From Diploptera punctata (taxonomy: Eukaryota > Arthropoda > Insecta > Blattodea > Blaberidae), in assembly GCA_030220185.1 (NCBI GenBank), contig JASPKZ010003845.1, forward strand, positions 62,001-126,000: a stretch of 64,000 nt of DNA, in the 5' to 3' direction. The position numbers and the translations under genes are program-made. This document shows positions 19,632-30,141 of the stretch, piece after piece (the first letter of the stretch is position 1; every line of letters begins with the position of its first letter). The notes under the pieces were generated by a model. It worked only from the letters and a program-made list of their open reading frames with translations, did not search any database and was not told the DNA's origin.

Positions 19632-20600
19632 TATCTTCTTCTTCACTTCACGGGCTAGGCATAAATTGCCTGTTCCGCCTCACTGTTGTTTTGTCCATCT
19701 TTTACTGACCTTCCTACATTCCTTGAACGCCTTGGCTTGTAGTTGAATGCTGCTCTTGGTAATCTTGTTATATTCATTCTTTCCACATATGTAAACCATT
19801 TCTCTCTATATTCTCTGATTTTCTCATTCAGTGGATATATATTCTCTGTTCTTATATCTTCATTCCTTATCCGATCCAATCTTGTGCAGCCTTTTGTTCT
19901 TCTAAGGAAGTTCATTTCTGCGCTTTGTATTCTACTTTGCAATTTTTTGGTCAATGCCCAAGTTTCGCTCCTATAAAGTAATGCAGGAACTGCCAATGTT
20001 TTATAAAACTTCAATCTAGTATCTCTTCTTGTTTTATTCTTTAATGTTTTATGTATAGTTCCGCATATCATTTTAAATTTCGACAGTTTCATATGTATGT
20101 ATGTATCTTTCAGTTTTTGTGTTTATAGTAAAATTACAACCGAAATAATTAAAATTTGTTACTTGTTCTAGATGCTTGTTGTCTATTACGATTTTTGATC
20201 TTACATGATCGTTTCCCCAAAATGCCATTATTTTTGTTTTCTTTTGATATTTTGAAATTATATTCTTGGCATAACTGATTTAATTGTTGTGAAGAGTACT
20301 GCAAATTATTTTAATTTTCTTGAATAATAACCACATCGTTAGCATACATTAAAACATTTAATATTTTAAAACGGTCCATTCTTATACCTATATTAACAAT
20401 ACTTTTCCAATTTTGGATGATGTCATTAATATATAGATTAAAAAGGGTGGGTGATAAACTACACCCTCGTCTTACACCTCTATTTATTAAAACAACTTCG
20501 GTCTTTGATGTGCCTATATTTATTATAATTTGAGACTTTACATAGAAACTTTTTATCACATAAATTAATTTTGCGGGGTAGATCTATAATAAAGTATATG
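19632..20600 (-). pseudogene. LINE family B, RT C-terminal half, minus strand
   Basis: Two minus frames cover it. 20311-20559 contains NRGVRRGCSLSPTLFNLYIN and a palm-like LNVLMYANDVVIIQE, where the YADD box is altered to YAND. 19655-20092 contains FYKTLAVPALLYRSETWAL, AEMNFLRRTKGCTRLDRIRN and a C-terminal RRSRNVGR segment. The tail on its 3' side is TTCTTCTTC (GAA on the minus strand). The catalytic box change and the gap between frames make it non-functional. Confidence 0.8.
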
Positions 20601-20669
20601 TTTTGATAAACGATTATTTGACGTTCTTTGTACGCGTTCAAATAATTTATAATTATTTCTGTATATTAA

Positions 20670-20960
20670 AATAAAATATTTATTTATCTAATCTATTAAA
20701 ATTGTAATTATATATTTTTAAATTCTCCCATATAATTTTTATAGATATGTGCTTGATAATATTTATTTTTATTTGATTTATTTGGAGTGTTAGAAAGCGA
20801 AATGCATTTTTTACACGCTTAAAGGTAAAAGTTATTGAACCAATGAAAATGCAGTCCATACATCTGGTTTGTTTATATTATAACTGGAACATAACTCAGA
20901 AGAGGTATAAGGCATTGAATTATTCTCCAGCAAAAGTTAAAAAGTACGCTTTTCTTCTTC
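20670..20960. repeat. Unclassified repeat X, first copy, right part
   Basis: This matches 28995-29265: shared blocks include ATTGTAATTATATATTTTAA, ACACGCTYAAAGGTAAAA, CCAATGAAAATRCAGTC and GAAYTATT. Together with 18715-19245 it reconstructs the continuous copy at 28465-29265. Confidence 0.7.
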
Positions 20961-21027
20961 CCATTTTAAAATTTTGATAATTCAAAGGTTTTGTTTCTAC
21001 CAAACAATTTGTATTTATACACTCGTA

Positions 21028-21094
21028 TATATATATATATATATATATATTTCAAAATAGCCTATAGCCTATATATATATATATATATATATAA
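21028..21094. repeat. (TA)n microsatellites
   Basis: Two TA arrays separated by about 20 bp. Confidence 0.95.
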
Positions 21095-21184
21095 GATAGA
21101 TTTTCCCGAATATAGTGTGATTAAGAAAAATTTCTGAGGTGTAGAACGAAAAACTCAAACTTTTCTTAATTATATATATACAGG

Positions 21185-21530
21185 CCTACTTCTTAAATTG
21201 AACTACAATCCAATGAAGACCTTCGTCTCCTCCATTTAATTCCTCCAGTCGTCTCTATCCTTAGATCTTACATTCTATCTTGTGATTTTACGTTTCGTAA
21301 CAGGCTATCTTTGTAGGCCTGCACATAATCCCAACACCTTGTTTTTTTATCTCTCTCTATGTCTTTTTCCCTAAGGCTAACTAAGAAAACTTGATAAGGA
21401 CCTCTCTTTTCCTCCATTCTATTCACATGTTCCATCCACTTTAAACTCATAATATGTATAAATGAATATATATTCAGATCCATGTACAGTTGTTTGAGTT
21501 CATTGTTAACCTTATTTTCCACCTGTTATT
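21185..21530 (-). pseudogene. LINE C-terminal fragment, minus strand
   Basis: The minus frame at 21268-21522 has IMSLKWMEHVNRMEEKRGPY, a form of the W.GH..RM signature (here W.EH..RM). No upstream RT sequence of the same copy is identified with certainty. Confidence 0.6.
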
Positions 21531-21534
21531 AACT

Positions 21535-21927
21535 CTCACCGGTCTCATTATTTTCCTAAGAATATTATGTTAAAAAACAGCCGTTTACTAATATATACAA
21601 ATAAGGTCCATGTTTCTGCTCCATATGTTACAATGGGCTTATAAGACATTTATAAATTTTTAATTTAGCATTTCTAATTACCAACTGCTTCCTCAATAAG
21701 GGTAAGAGGGCAAAATATGCTCTGTTTGCTACATCAATCCTAGTTTCTATTTCTTTATGAACGTCATTATTAATTGTTAAACATGTTCTTAAATATGTGA
21801 ATTTATCCTTATTTTCAAAACTATATTCACGTATTTTCATTAACTTATGATTAACTTGAGAATAAGTTCTTAAGAAACATTTTGTACCTAAGAGTAATGA
21901 ATAGAAGGCGAATGGAGGAGCCTTCAT
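21535..21927 (-). pseudogene. LINE A-related fragment, minus strand (inverted 5' segment)
   Basis: The minus strand encodes ENKDKFTYLRTCLTINNDVH, then LLRKQLVIRNAKLKIYKCLI, then in a following frame YGAETWTLF. It corresponds to the YLGT-to-GCETWTL part of LINE A. It directly abuts the plus-strand 3' part at 21928-22198 (see findings: twin-priming structure). Confidence 0.65.
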
Positions 21928-22198
21928 AACAGTGAGATATATATTCTTTATGGGAAACCAGATATAATAAGGACAGTTAAGTCTCTTAGACTGAGAGGGA
22001 CTTGGAAAGCCCTTGTAGGAAAACCAGAGAGAAAGCGCCTACTAGTAGACCAAGAATGAGGTAGGAAAATAGCAGTATTCATGATTTGGGAAGTTGATTA
22101 TACTGGAGATGTTGGAAAACAGCTCAGGATAGGAATGCATGGAGAGGTTTTGTCCGCGCGGCCATGAATCTATGGGTTCGATAGTGCCAGTGAGTTAG
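21928..22198 (+). pseudogene. LINE A-related 3' part, plus strand
   Basis: It starts in the LYGKPDIIRTVKSLRL region and continues through RPRMR-like sequence to GFVRAAMNLWVR and the terminal TCGATAGTGCCAGTGAGTTA. Frames are broken by indels. Confidence 0.7.
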
Positions 22199-22311
22199 TT
22201 AATATCTGTGTAATTAAACACAAGTGAAATGCAAGAGATGTCCTATTGCAGTATTACCTTCATAAGGTACTATCATTTAATATTAATCCTATTATTATTA
22301 TTGTTATTATT

Positions 22312-22560
22312 ATTGTTATTGTTATTAATAGACAACTAAAATGGTATGGTCATATACATAAAATGTCAGACAAAATTACCAAGATAAGCTTCGGAATGGA
22401 TTCCACCTGGGAAAGGAAAGAGAGGTCGACCTAGATTTAGATGGATGGATGATATTAGAAGAGGTTTGAGGGAGATAAGTTTGGAATGATGAATGGGAAG
22501 ATAGAGAAGAATGAAGAAAGATGAATGCAAATTAAAAAAGCTTTAGGCACAGGAAGATAT
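22312..22560 (+). pseudogene. LINE family D C-terminal fragment, plus strand
   Basis: The plus frame begins NRQLKWYGHIHKMSDKITKI (W.GH..M signature) and continues into sequence related to GRGRPRFRWMDDIRRGLRE in a shifted frame. It is preceded by a TTATTATTGTTATT tract. Confidence 0.6.
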
Positions 22561-22761
22561 TTTATTACATTGTAAGCCTGTTTGTATAATTGTTATTTAA
22601 CTCACTAACTCATTGTCATTATTTATCGAGTTAGGCGGTATTTAAAGTTTAGAGAAAATAATTATTTTTGAAGAAAAGTATTAATTTGACACTAAATCAC
22701 TTTTTTTTTGTATTCCACCCAAGGATTACGTACCAAATATGCACACTTATATTACTTATAA

Positions 22762-23108
22762 TATCCATCCATATAATTCTGCCCGAAGGCAGGTCTTTCA
22801 CTGCAATCATAGCATTTTCATGCTATGCTTTGCAGCTTTACTAGGGAATTATAGGTGTGGTAGTTTCCCGTTGCTTTCCACACCGGTGAAGGATGTTGAT
22901 GGTGATGATGATAAGGATGATGATGATGATGATAATGACCATATGATTTCGGGGACCGTTTAGGCCTTAAAGTTTTCCTGACATTTGTCTTACATTGAGG
23001 AAAAATCCCGATAAAAACCTCACCCAGAAAAACTGTCCCGACCGGGGATCGAACCCGGGCCCACTACGTGACAAGGCAGCACGCTACCTCGAGACCACAG
23101 CGGTGGAC
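22762..23108 (-). mobile_element. tRNA-derived SINE (family S2), near full length
   Basis: The minus strand begins GTCCACCGCTGTGGTCTCGA and has a B box in CCCGGGTTCGATCCCCGGTC, then the TAAGACAAATGTCAGG body, a CAT/ATC simple tract, the CACCGGTGTGGAAAGCAACG segment and the end ATATGGATGGAT. It is colinear with 51390-51714. Confidence 0.85.
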
Positions 23109-23119
23109 ATACTTCTAGT

Positions 23120-23168
23120 ACATATATATATATATATATATATATACATACATACATATATACATATA
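23120..23168. repeat. (TA)n / TACATA microsatellite
   Basis: A TA array followed by degenerate ACATAT repeats directly after a SINE. Confidence 0.9.
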
Positions 23169-23974
23169 CCGTATATCGGAAAGTAGTAACATTAACTTTT
23201 CAGCTTGAGATCTGAAATTAAGAATATTAAATACCGCATTTCCACAAATAAAATATATTTATAGAATAACTAAAAGAGGCATTATTCATAGTTATATCAC
23301 AAAAATTTGAGCATTGATGTGAAGTTCTTGTGATATTTTAAACGATTTTTTAATACTGTTTATGTTGTTAAAATTCATATGAATTATATGACCTATACTA
23401 TTATGGCTTTAACATAGGCAGTGATTAACAAAAATTACAAAAAACATAAAAAAGTCAATATTTTCAACCCAATAAATTAAAAATATTTTCAGTTAATACA
23501 ATCCTTCTATCGTTCATTGAATCTTGTGTTAAAATTCCTGGTAGTTCTGCCGATGTAAAACTTAAAGAATAGAAACAAACTATCAGTTCAACATAAAAAT
23601 AACACAATATTAATCGTTCACAAAGAGAATAACAACTACAAAATCGGCATCCTCTAAGGTGTTCAATTCTTAAAAGAAACAAAGGTCACAAACATGTTGA
23701 ACAAGAAGACACGCAAGAATCTGAAACCTATGTATGAAATATACGAAAACCTTCAGTACCATTTTACGTGCTGATGATAGATTATGTTTCTAAAATATCT
23801 ATGTTGTTCGTATGTTTGACGAAAGTTTCAAAACAGAAATTCTTTTAGTTGAGGACGACTGATATATCAGGCACAGATTTTAAGATTAAAACATTTTACT
23901 TAATATTATCAAACATGGTTACCATGAATTTTAAAAGTACTGAATCTCAGATTTGTGAAAAACATAGGAGTACG
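23169..23974. other. Unassigned A+T-rich region
   Basis: The only frame of note is 72 codons on the minus strand (23464-23682), cysteine-rich but without a recognised pattern. No repeat partner was found in the window. Confidence 0.4.
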
Positions 23975-23976
23975 TA

Positions 23977-25234
23977 GGTCACTAGATAAGTTTTGAGATA
24001 TGCAACAATGGGCCATGATAGAGTTTTCATACCTATCATATATTTTCAAATATCTCTCCAGCACATTCTATATACAGTTGCATCCTCTTGAACCACTTCT
24101 GGAAGCAGCCACGCCACTCGATCTCAGACATTGCACTAAGCTCCTCCAACAGCATCTTCTGGGCTAGGAAATTGGTGTCCGCGCATGCAGTTCTTCACGT
24201 TCGAGAAAAGTCGCACGGGGTTAGGTCCAGACTGTAGGCTCAATGAGACATTAATTTCACCGGCGTCTTTTCCAGAAACCTAATTGTTGCATTGGCTATG
24301 TGCAAAGAGCAGAATTCCCGGCAGTCCAGCCTTTGGCCGCTTCTTCTGGATATTTGAGAAGACGTTGGGGAGACATACTTCTGTATACCATTTAACAGTA
24401 ACTGTCCTCTGATCCTCTAGCACAACTGTAGCCAGATGACCACTTGTTGAGAAGAAAGTGCCCCCATTTTCTTCCCCACACTCCTAGGCCTTTTGACTTT
24501 GGTCGGAGGCTGGGAAGACCCACACCTATGATTGGTGCTTTGTTTCACGGTCATACTGGTAGATCCAAGTTTCGTCACCTATCACTATGTCTGACAGCCG
24601 GCGGGAGTCCCCGTTGTTGAATCTCGCCAGCATTTCTCTACACAATTCCATCCTAGTGCGTTTATGCCCTTCTGACATGTGGTATGACACCCATCGAGAA
24701 GAAATTTTCCTCACTGTTAAGTATTGGTGCAGGATGGTGTAAACACTTGGCTTACTAATTCCTAGGCTCCCATCGATGTCCTTATAGGTCAGTCGTGGAT
24801 CTTCCTTAATCAGAGTCTCCACTGCAGAGACGTTTTCCTCTGTTACCACTGTTGTTGGACTCCCACTTATCCCTTCATATTTAAGGGATATTCTCTCCCT
24901 ATTAAATTCAAGAAATCAGCGGAAAACTGTTGCACGTGAAGTATCAAGGTCCTCAAATGTTTGTATGAGTTGCTCAAGTGTTTGTGACTCATTTAAACAT
25001 CACTTATAATCATATAAAATCATAGCAAGAAAATACTCCCTCTCAAGCTCCATGGGACATGTTTGATTTCACCACGCACAAACTACTTCACAAAGGTGCT
25101 GCTCAGAGACAACTGAAAGGAATCGTTTCTACCTGCTATGGTTTTGACGTTCGAAAGTTGGGCTTTCAAATGGTATTGTAGTTTATTGCATTCCTGTCGC
25201 CATACTGCCGTGTCTCAAAACTTATCTAGTGACC
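23977..25234 (-). mobile_element. Mariner-type DNA transposon, near full length, inactive
   Basis: Terminal inverted repeats: left GGTCACTAGATAAGTTTTGA at 23977, right end the reverse complement of the same 20 bases at 25215-25234. The 1258 bp length is typical for mariner. The minus strand encodes a broken transposase. The N-terminal region is at about 25050-24850; the frame at 24526-24849 contains a second helix-turn-helix (YKDIDGSLGISKPSVYTILH), a KISSRWVSYHMSEGHKRTR linker and the first catalytic aspartate in IVIGDETWIYQYD. Further on, the expected second-aspartate HDNA segment reads AHSQCN, and the YSLDLTPCDF block with the third aspartate is in another frame. Several stops confirm inactivity. 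The expected TA duplication is imperfect (TA on the left, AT on the right). Confidence 0.9.
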
Positions 25235-25334
25235 ATCGTACATAGCATATTTTCGCCATCAAATATGAAATGTACTAAATTCTTCTAATAACAGTTTTAA
25301 TTTATAATGTTAAAATATTCCGGGCTATGTGGCC

Positions 25335-25885
25335 GTGGTCTATAGCTGGTATTTAATTTATGTTGATAACACACTTCAACTGTCTTGGTTCAGATATAAC
25401 ATATAGCTATAATTGGGATATACATAATAAATTCAACCGATATCAAATAATGTGCGGCACCATAAGAAGAACCCTTCGAAACACTCGAAGAGAAAATCAG
25501 CTCAGGTTTTATAAAATTATGGCTGTTTCTGTTCTTGTATATGGATCTGAATCTTGGGTACTTACAAAAAAAGATATCGCACACATTCAAGCCACTGAAA
25601 TTAAATTTTTAAGATCCATAACAGGATGTGCACGCGTGGATAGATTACATAATGAATCAATAAAAAAATGAACTGGAGATATTTTCAATACTCGACAAAC
25701 TAGAAGAGTACAAATACCGATGGAAAGAACGGTTAGACAGAATGGACAATACAAGATTACCCAAAACGGTCAACACCTACAAACCGCATGGGAAAAGATC
25801 TTAGGAACGGCCAAGGAAACGATGGACTTGAGACCGAAACAGGTCGCATTGACCTAATCCTGGAAAGGATGAAGAAGAAGAAGAA
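25335..25885 (+). pseudogene. LINE family B C-terminal fragment, plus strand
   Basis: The frame at 25360-25671 contains FNCLGSDITYSYNWDIHNKF, then RFYKIMAVSVLVYGSESWVL and TEIKFLRSITGCARVDRLHN. A stop near 25670 separates it from the rest (YRWKERLDRMDNTRLPKTV and RPRKRWT-like). It ends in a GAAGAAGAAGAAGAAGAA tail at 25870-25891. Confidence 0.8.
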
Positions 25886-25996
25886 GAAGAAGAATTTGTT
25901 GAAGACATGTTTGATATCAATTATAGTCACAGAGTTAACAGAAAATATTATTAATATATCTTTACGGTACAACTATCATACTGATCCACTGCCATA

Positions 25997-26834
25997 ACTA
26001 ATTCACTGCCAATATCGAACCCGCAGGTTCATGGAAGCGCGGACATAAACTCTTCATACATTACTATACTGTGCTAATGTTTTCCAATCGTCTTCTGTAT
26101 AAACTTCTTCCCTTAAATCATGATTACTATGTTATTCTCCCCTAACCATTCTTCGTCTACCGACTGCGCGTTTTCTACTCGTATATTATTTTCTATGAGA
26201 CTTAATTGTTTCTTATTATATTTGGTTCCCTATAAATATCGTGTAGCTCACTGTTATGAAGTCTTCTCCATTCGTCTGACTGTTCATCTCTCTTTGGTCC
26301 AAACATTTTCCTAACAACTTTATTCTCAGATACTATTAATATTCTCCTCCCCCCCTTAAAGTAAAAGTCCATGTTTCGCATCCATATAATATAACTGGGA
26401 GAATAACAGTTTTACATATTTCCAGTTTAATGTTTTTTCAGAGAAGTTGGGACAAGAGTGCATGTAATGCATAATAGGATGCATTTCTAGAATTGAGCCT
26501 GTGATTAAATTTCTTTGTGTATCTCATTCCTATTTGTAATTATTTTTCGTAGGTATTTGAATTAAGACACTTATTCAAAATTTCCCTCATATGTCATCAA
26601 CTGTCGATTTCCATTATATAATGTAATTTTTGTGGAAGTATATTTAGTTTTATTGATGTTTATTTCCAAACCACATTCAGTAGAGTGTGCGTGTTGACCC
26701 TTTTTAACTCCACACTAGCACCTATTAATACTACATCATCAGCATAAACTAACAGATTATTAATATATTACAGGCCTTTTTCTTTCTCTAAAGATTTGAT
26801 GGCATGCTCTAGTACAAGATTAAATATTAGAAGA
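25997..26834 (-). pseudogene. LINE family A, minus strand, split copy (3' part)
   Basis: It runs from the 3' end (TTCACTGCCAATATCGAACC) through the C-terminal signature region and the FKYL segment to the RT palm area (ACTACATCATCAGCATAAAC encodes the YADD region on the minus strand). Indels abound. It is cut at about 26834 by a LINE B insertion and resumes at 27327. Confidence 0.75.
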
Positions 26835-26843
26835 GATGATAAT

Positions 26844-27317
26844 CACAAATATTACAAAAATAACTCACAAATATTACAAAAAGAACGGGGATAATTAACA
26901 GTATAATGAAACCATACGGTATTTAGTACAAAATAACACAAGATTACGGCTTTATAAGGTTCTGGTGAGACTAGTATTATGATATGGTAGTGAAGCATGG
27001 ATAATACGAAGAAGAAATGAAAGCCGAATAACAGCAAATGTGATGCGATTTATGCGCCGTACAGCAGGCTAGGCCTATACAAAGTGATGAAATTATGGAA
27101 GAGTTGGATGTAGAACTCATTCCCCACTATGTAGAAAACTACCAGAAAAACTGGAGAGTCTGTCTTCAACGAATCTCTTAGAATTCCAAAAGCCACGCTT
27201 CGTTACTGCCCCCAAGGTATAAGATCGCTGGGACGTCCAAAAAAGCGCTGGATGGAAAATTCCTCTTTGAAACCGTAACAGACCACATGGCTTACTACTT
27301 GCACGGATGATGATGCT
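26844..27317 (+). pseudogene. LINE family B fragment nested in LINE A
   Basis: Plus-strand sequence encodes RLYKVLVRLVLWYGSEAWII, NESRITANVMRFMRRTAG and a C-terminal RSLGRPKKRWMEN segment, then a GATGATGATGCTGATGATAA tail. GATGATAAT flanks it at 26835-26843 and 27318-27326. Because this 9 bp repeat is partly simple sequence, the stronger evidence is that LINE A continues on the other side. Confidence 0.75.
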
Positions 27318-27326
27318 GATGATAAT

Positions 27327-27460
27327 GCATCCCCTTGTTTTAACCAATTTTGAATTTCAAAAGTTTCCGAAAACTGTACGTACCTTATTTAGCTCTGAAT
27401 CTTGACTGCAGTCATAACGTCAAGCAAATTACGTGCGTCAAAGTAACTTAATTTCTTCTT
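27327..27460 (-). pseudogene. LINE family A, 5' continuation of the split copy
   Basis: GCATCCCCTTGTTTTAACCA and the following TTTCAAAAGTTTCCGAAA match 8228-8275 of the other split LINE A copy, upstream of the YADD box. Confidence 0.65.
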
Positions 27461-28040
27461 CAGTGGATACATGTCCTTGCGTTACTGAATATCCTGTATA
27501 TTGAGAAACAATTTAACATGACTATTTAACTCATGTCGCAAATGGTAGTCAATGACCAATCACGTTTCAATGAATCCTGTTTTACACCAATGACAGTCGT
27601 GTTTCACCTCGCTCTTTATCGATTTTTCTTTATCAGCTTCTGCTTTTGTGATAAAGAAAGCTCCTCCGTTTTTAATATTCTGAACAGGTTAGACCATTAT
27701 TTTTCTCTAACAAATACATTGAATATAGCAAATAATGAATAGATTCAGTGATTTTACTAAGTTGTTTATTCAAAATATAAATGATTAACCTATAATGTTG
27801 ATTATAATAGTTTGATGTGTTTCATTATTTCTCCACAGGAGTGCATTCTTACAATATTGCGATCCTATTTGGCAATAAATAATATGATCGAGTTGCAGTG
27901 AATATACATAACCTCACATTTCTAATTTGTTTTGAAACATCGCCGTTTACATTAACTATATAAATATTTTAAAACACCGGTAACAATATTCAAATAATTA
28001 TTTTTTAGTAAAGAGCTTAATTTTATTCGTTAAATAGTCC
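27461..28040. other. Unassigned A+T-rich region
   Basis: A 69-codon plus frame (27533-27742) without a recognisable domain is the only frame of note. No repeat family is identified. Confidence 0.4.
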
Positions 28041-28045
28041 TAACA

Positions 28046-28137
28046 AATGCCACTCTTGATTTCCAAATTCTCTAGATAAATTCACTCCTCACTTCGTGAG
28101 TCGTGAATTTATCGATAATTTGGAAATCACTCGTGGC
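28046..28137. repeat. Imperfect palindrome with ~45 bp arms
   Basis: The left arm starts AATGCCACTCTTGATTTCCA and the right arm is its approximate reverse complement, ending GGAAATCACTCGTGGCATT. The centre is CTCACTTCGTGAG. About 85% of positions pair. It could extrude as a cruciform or fold as RNA. Confidence 0.7.
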
Positions 28138-28460
28138 ATTACTTATGATAAATTTTATTTGACAAATAAAGGGAATTTGTGTTTTGGTTGGATCAACAGG
28201 ATATGCTGATTCATGTGACTGAAAGAGCACATAGAATGTGAAAAATAACTTGGAGTAGAGCGAAATCCCGTTGAAATGGCTGTCTCTCTTTCTTACATGA
28301 ATGTGTGTCAATTTGTCTGAAGTAATGGCTTCTCCCTTGTCTTCACAACCGCATACTCGTCTTTCTTTTATTTCCTCGCTTAATTTTTTGCAATTCATGA
28401 GATACCATTTTTTTATTCTTCTAAGATGATCGTTTTTCCTTTCATCAATAGTAAAGCAAT
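28138..28460. other. Unassigned region with a 108-codon minus frame
   Basis: The frame 28072-28398 (minus) is the longest here, but half of it lies in the palindrome arm and the remainder has no domain I recognise. I do not call a gene. Confidence 0.35.
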
Positions 28461-28464
28461 TTTA

Positions 28465-29265
28465 GCTAAATTCCAGTTTACTGTAAACAAACTTTCATAA
28501 GATATATTACTCCGCCGACTCCGTTATTGTGGGAATCGTGATGGTGCCTACTTTTACTTTCCATATGATTGAATTTTGTACGGAACTGCTAACGATAGAA
28601 ACATTATTCACAGGAAATATATATATTATGGGAAATAAGACTGAATACAAGGAAATAAGGTGCCAATAGGTAAGAACTTCCATTTTTTGTTTATTTATGA
28701 CAAATATTATATATTGGTCTACCTAATCAGGTATGCTTTTTTCTATGATATCGATAGCTATCCTTTATTTACACTTTTATTAAGAGCAGAATTTATGTTC
28801 CATGCTGACTTACCTGTAAATTCTGCTCTTATTTACATCAGATCATCAATGGCTAATGTAGAATATTTTTCACTGCAGTGTTTGAAAACCTTAAAATAGT
28901 TTGTTTCTCTCCGTTTTTTCAAATGCTTTCCTTTACAATGTCTTGTAATTCTACAGAAGCGCCCATTAAAAAAAACAATTTCCAACTTATATTGCGTTGC
29001 GCATGTGTGAATAAATCTATCCTTATTTAACCTATTGAAATTGTAATTATATATTTTAAGATTCTCCTATTATCTTATATAGGCATGTGCTAGATAATAC
29101 ATAATTATTTTTATTATTTTTATTTTCTTTATATCAAGTATTATATAGGGAACTATATTTTCTCACACGCTCAAAGGTAAAACAGTTATCCTACCAATGA
29201 AAATACAGTCACACATATGCTTTATTTACATTACAACCGGAAATTAGCTCGGAATTATTGAGTAA
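28465..29265. repeat. Unclassified repeat X, uninterrupted copy
   Basis: About 800 bp aligning in order with 18715-19245 and then 20670-20960. It has no conserved frame, no obvious terminal inverted repeats and no tRNA promoter. It includes the internal inverted motif AGAGCAGAATTTATG / GTAAATTCTGCTCTTA at 28791-28833. Confidence 0.7.
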
Positions 29266-29507
29266 AAGCTATTAACATCAATAATTTGACAATACAGTGT
29301 AACATAACAACAAATATAAAATTGTAGCAAGAAATATCAAAACATAATTTATTTCTTCTTTGGGAGAGCTCTGTACTTCTCGACAAATACTTCCCACAAC
29401 TTCCTATCCTCGACGTATTTAAAATATTTTGTATCTTTCTTGATTTCACATCGTTTTTAATATTATCTTCCCTCTGTTTTTGTGTCGTCTTACAGGTTTA
29501 TAGGAAA
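29266..29507. other. Unassigned spacer
   Basis: There is a 64-codon minus frame only. No identifiable feature. Confidence 0.35.
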
Positions 29508-29700
29508 ATTCTTACAGGGCGAGAGTTCGGAGGTTCGAGCCGCGATGGGGTCAGGATATTTAAAACTGTCGCAAACCTTCTGACGGTACTCTGTCCCTGG
29601 CGTTTACTCAGCCATTAACGGAAATGAGCACCAGATACATGTGTTAGGGATGAAGGAAGCCGTGACATAGGGCTGACAATACTGAACAACGGAGTTACAG
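29508..29700 (+). mobile_element. SINE family S5 fragment, plus strand
   Basis: The B-box region GGAGGTTCGAGCCGCGATGG and the following GGGGTCAGGATATTTAAAAC, then GTTTACTCAGCCATTAACGG, match the minus-strand element at 4365-4664. The A-box portion is lost. Confidence 0.65.
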
Positions 29701-29761
29701 CTGCAGCATTCTCATCATATAAGCATGCGAACTTCAAAGGGTCGACCTCAACGAACTATTA

Positions 29762-30141
29762 GTTATAATGGTGTAACCCAATGTTGAGGCATAGCCTCTC
29801 CTTCGTTTGGAGTCACTAGACCAAGTTAATGTAGTTACCTTATTTGCCCATAGATGGCTTGCGGTCAACATACCGACTCAATGAGACATCTGTCAGACAA
29901 CTAAGATATTATTAGGATGTTAAGGTCGGTAAATTGTGTTTAGAGGCTTTTTTATTCAGGCTTAAGATTCTTTTACAAGCCTGAAAATCTTCTGACTCGG
30001 GACCCATAGCTTAAAGCCCCTCCGGTGGACTTCTCTTTCTATTTTTCCATCCTATAAAAATCCATCTATCCCGGCCGGGTTTGAATCCGCGCCCTTCGGG
30101 ACCAGAGAAAAGGAGGATAACTACCAAGTCCACCGCGGCCG
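29762..30141 (-). mobile_element. tRNA-derived SINE S1 with 3' segment G, longest copy
   Basis: On the minus strand: head GGCCGCGGTGGACTTGGTAG, B-box region GGGCGCGGATTCAAACCCGG, body to GCCTGAATAAAAAAGC, then segment G (GAGTCGGTATGTTGACCGCA to CTCAACATTGGGTTACACCA). At about 380 bp it is the fullest S1 copy and defines the family. Confidence 0.75.

Noticed and set aside
20311..20559. Active LINE RT
   Set aside because: The catalytic YADD box reads YAND and the downstream frame is displaced.
22900..22945. GAT/ATC runs as an independent microsatellite locus
   Set aside because: They are the internal simple tract of SINE S2, also present in the copies at 44140-44190 and 51563-51592.
28072..28398. 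A 108-codon minus frame
   Set aside because: No domain, begins in a palindrome arm, no second copy or conservation evidence.
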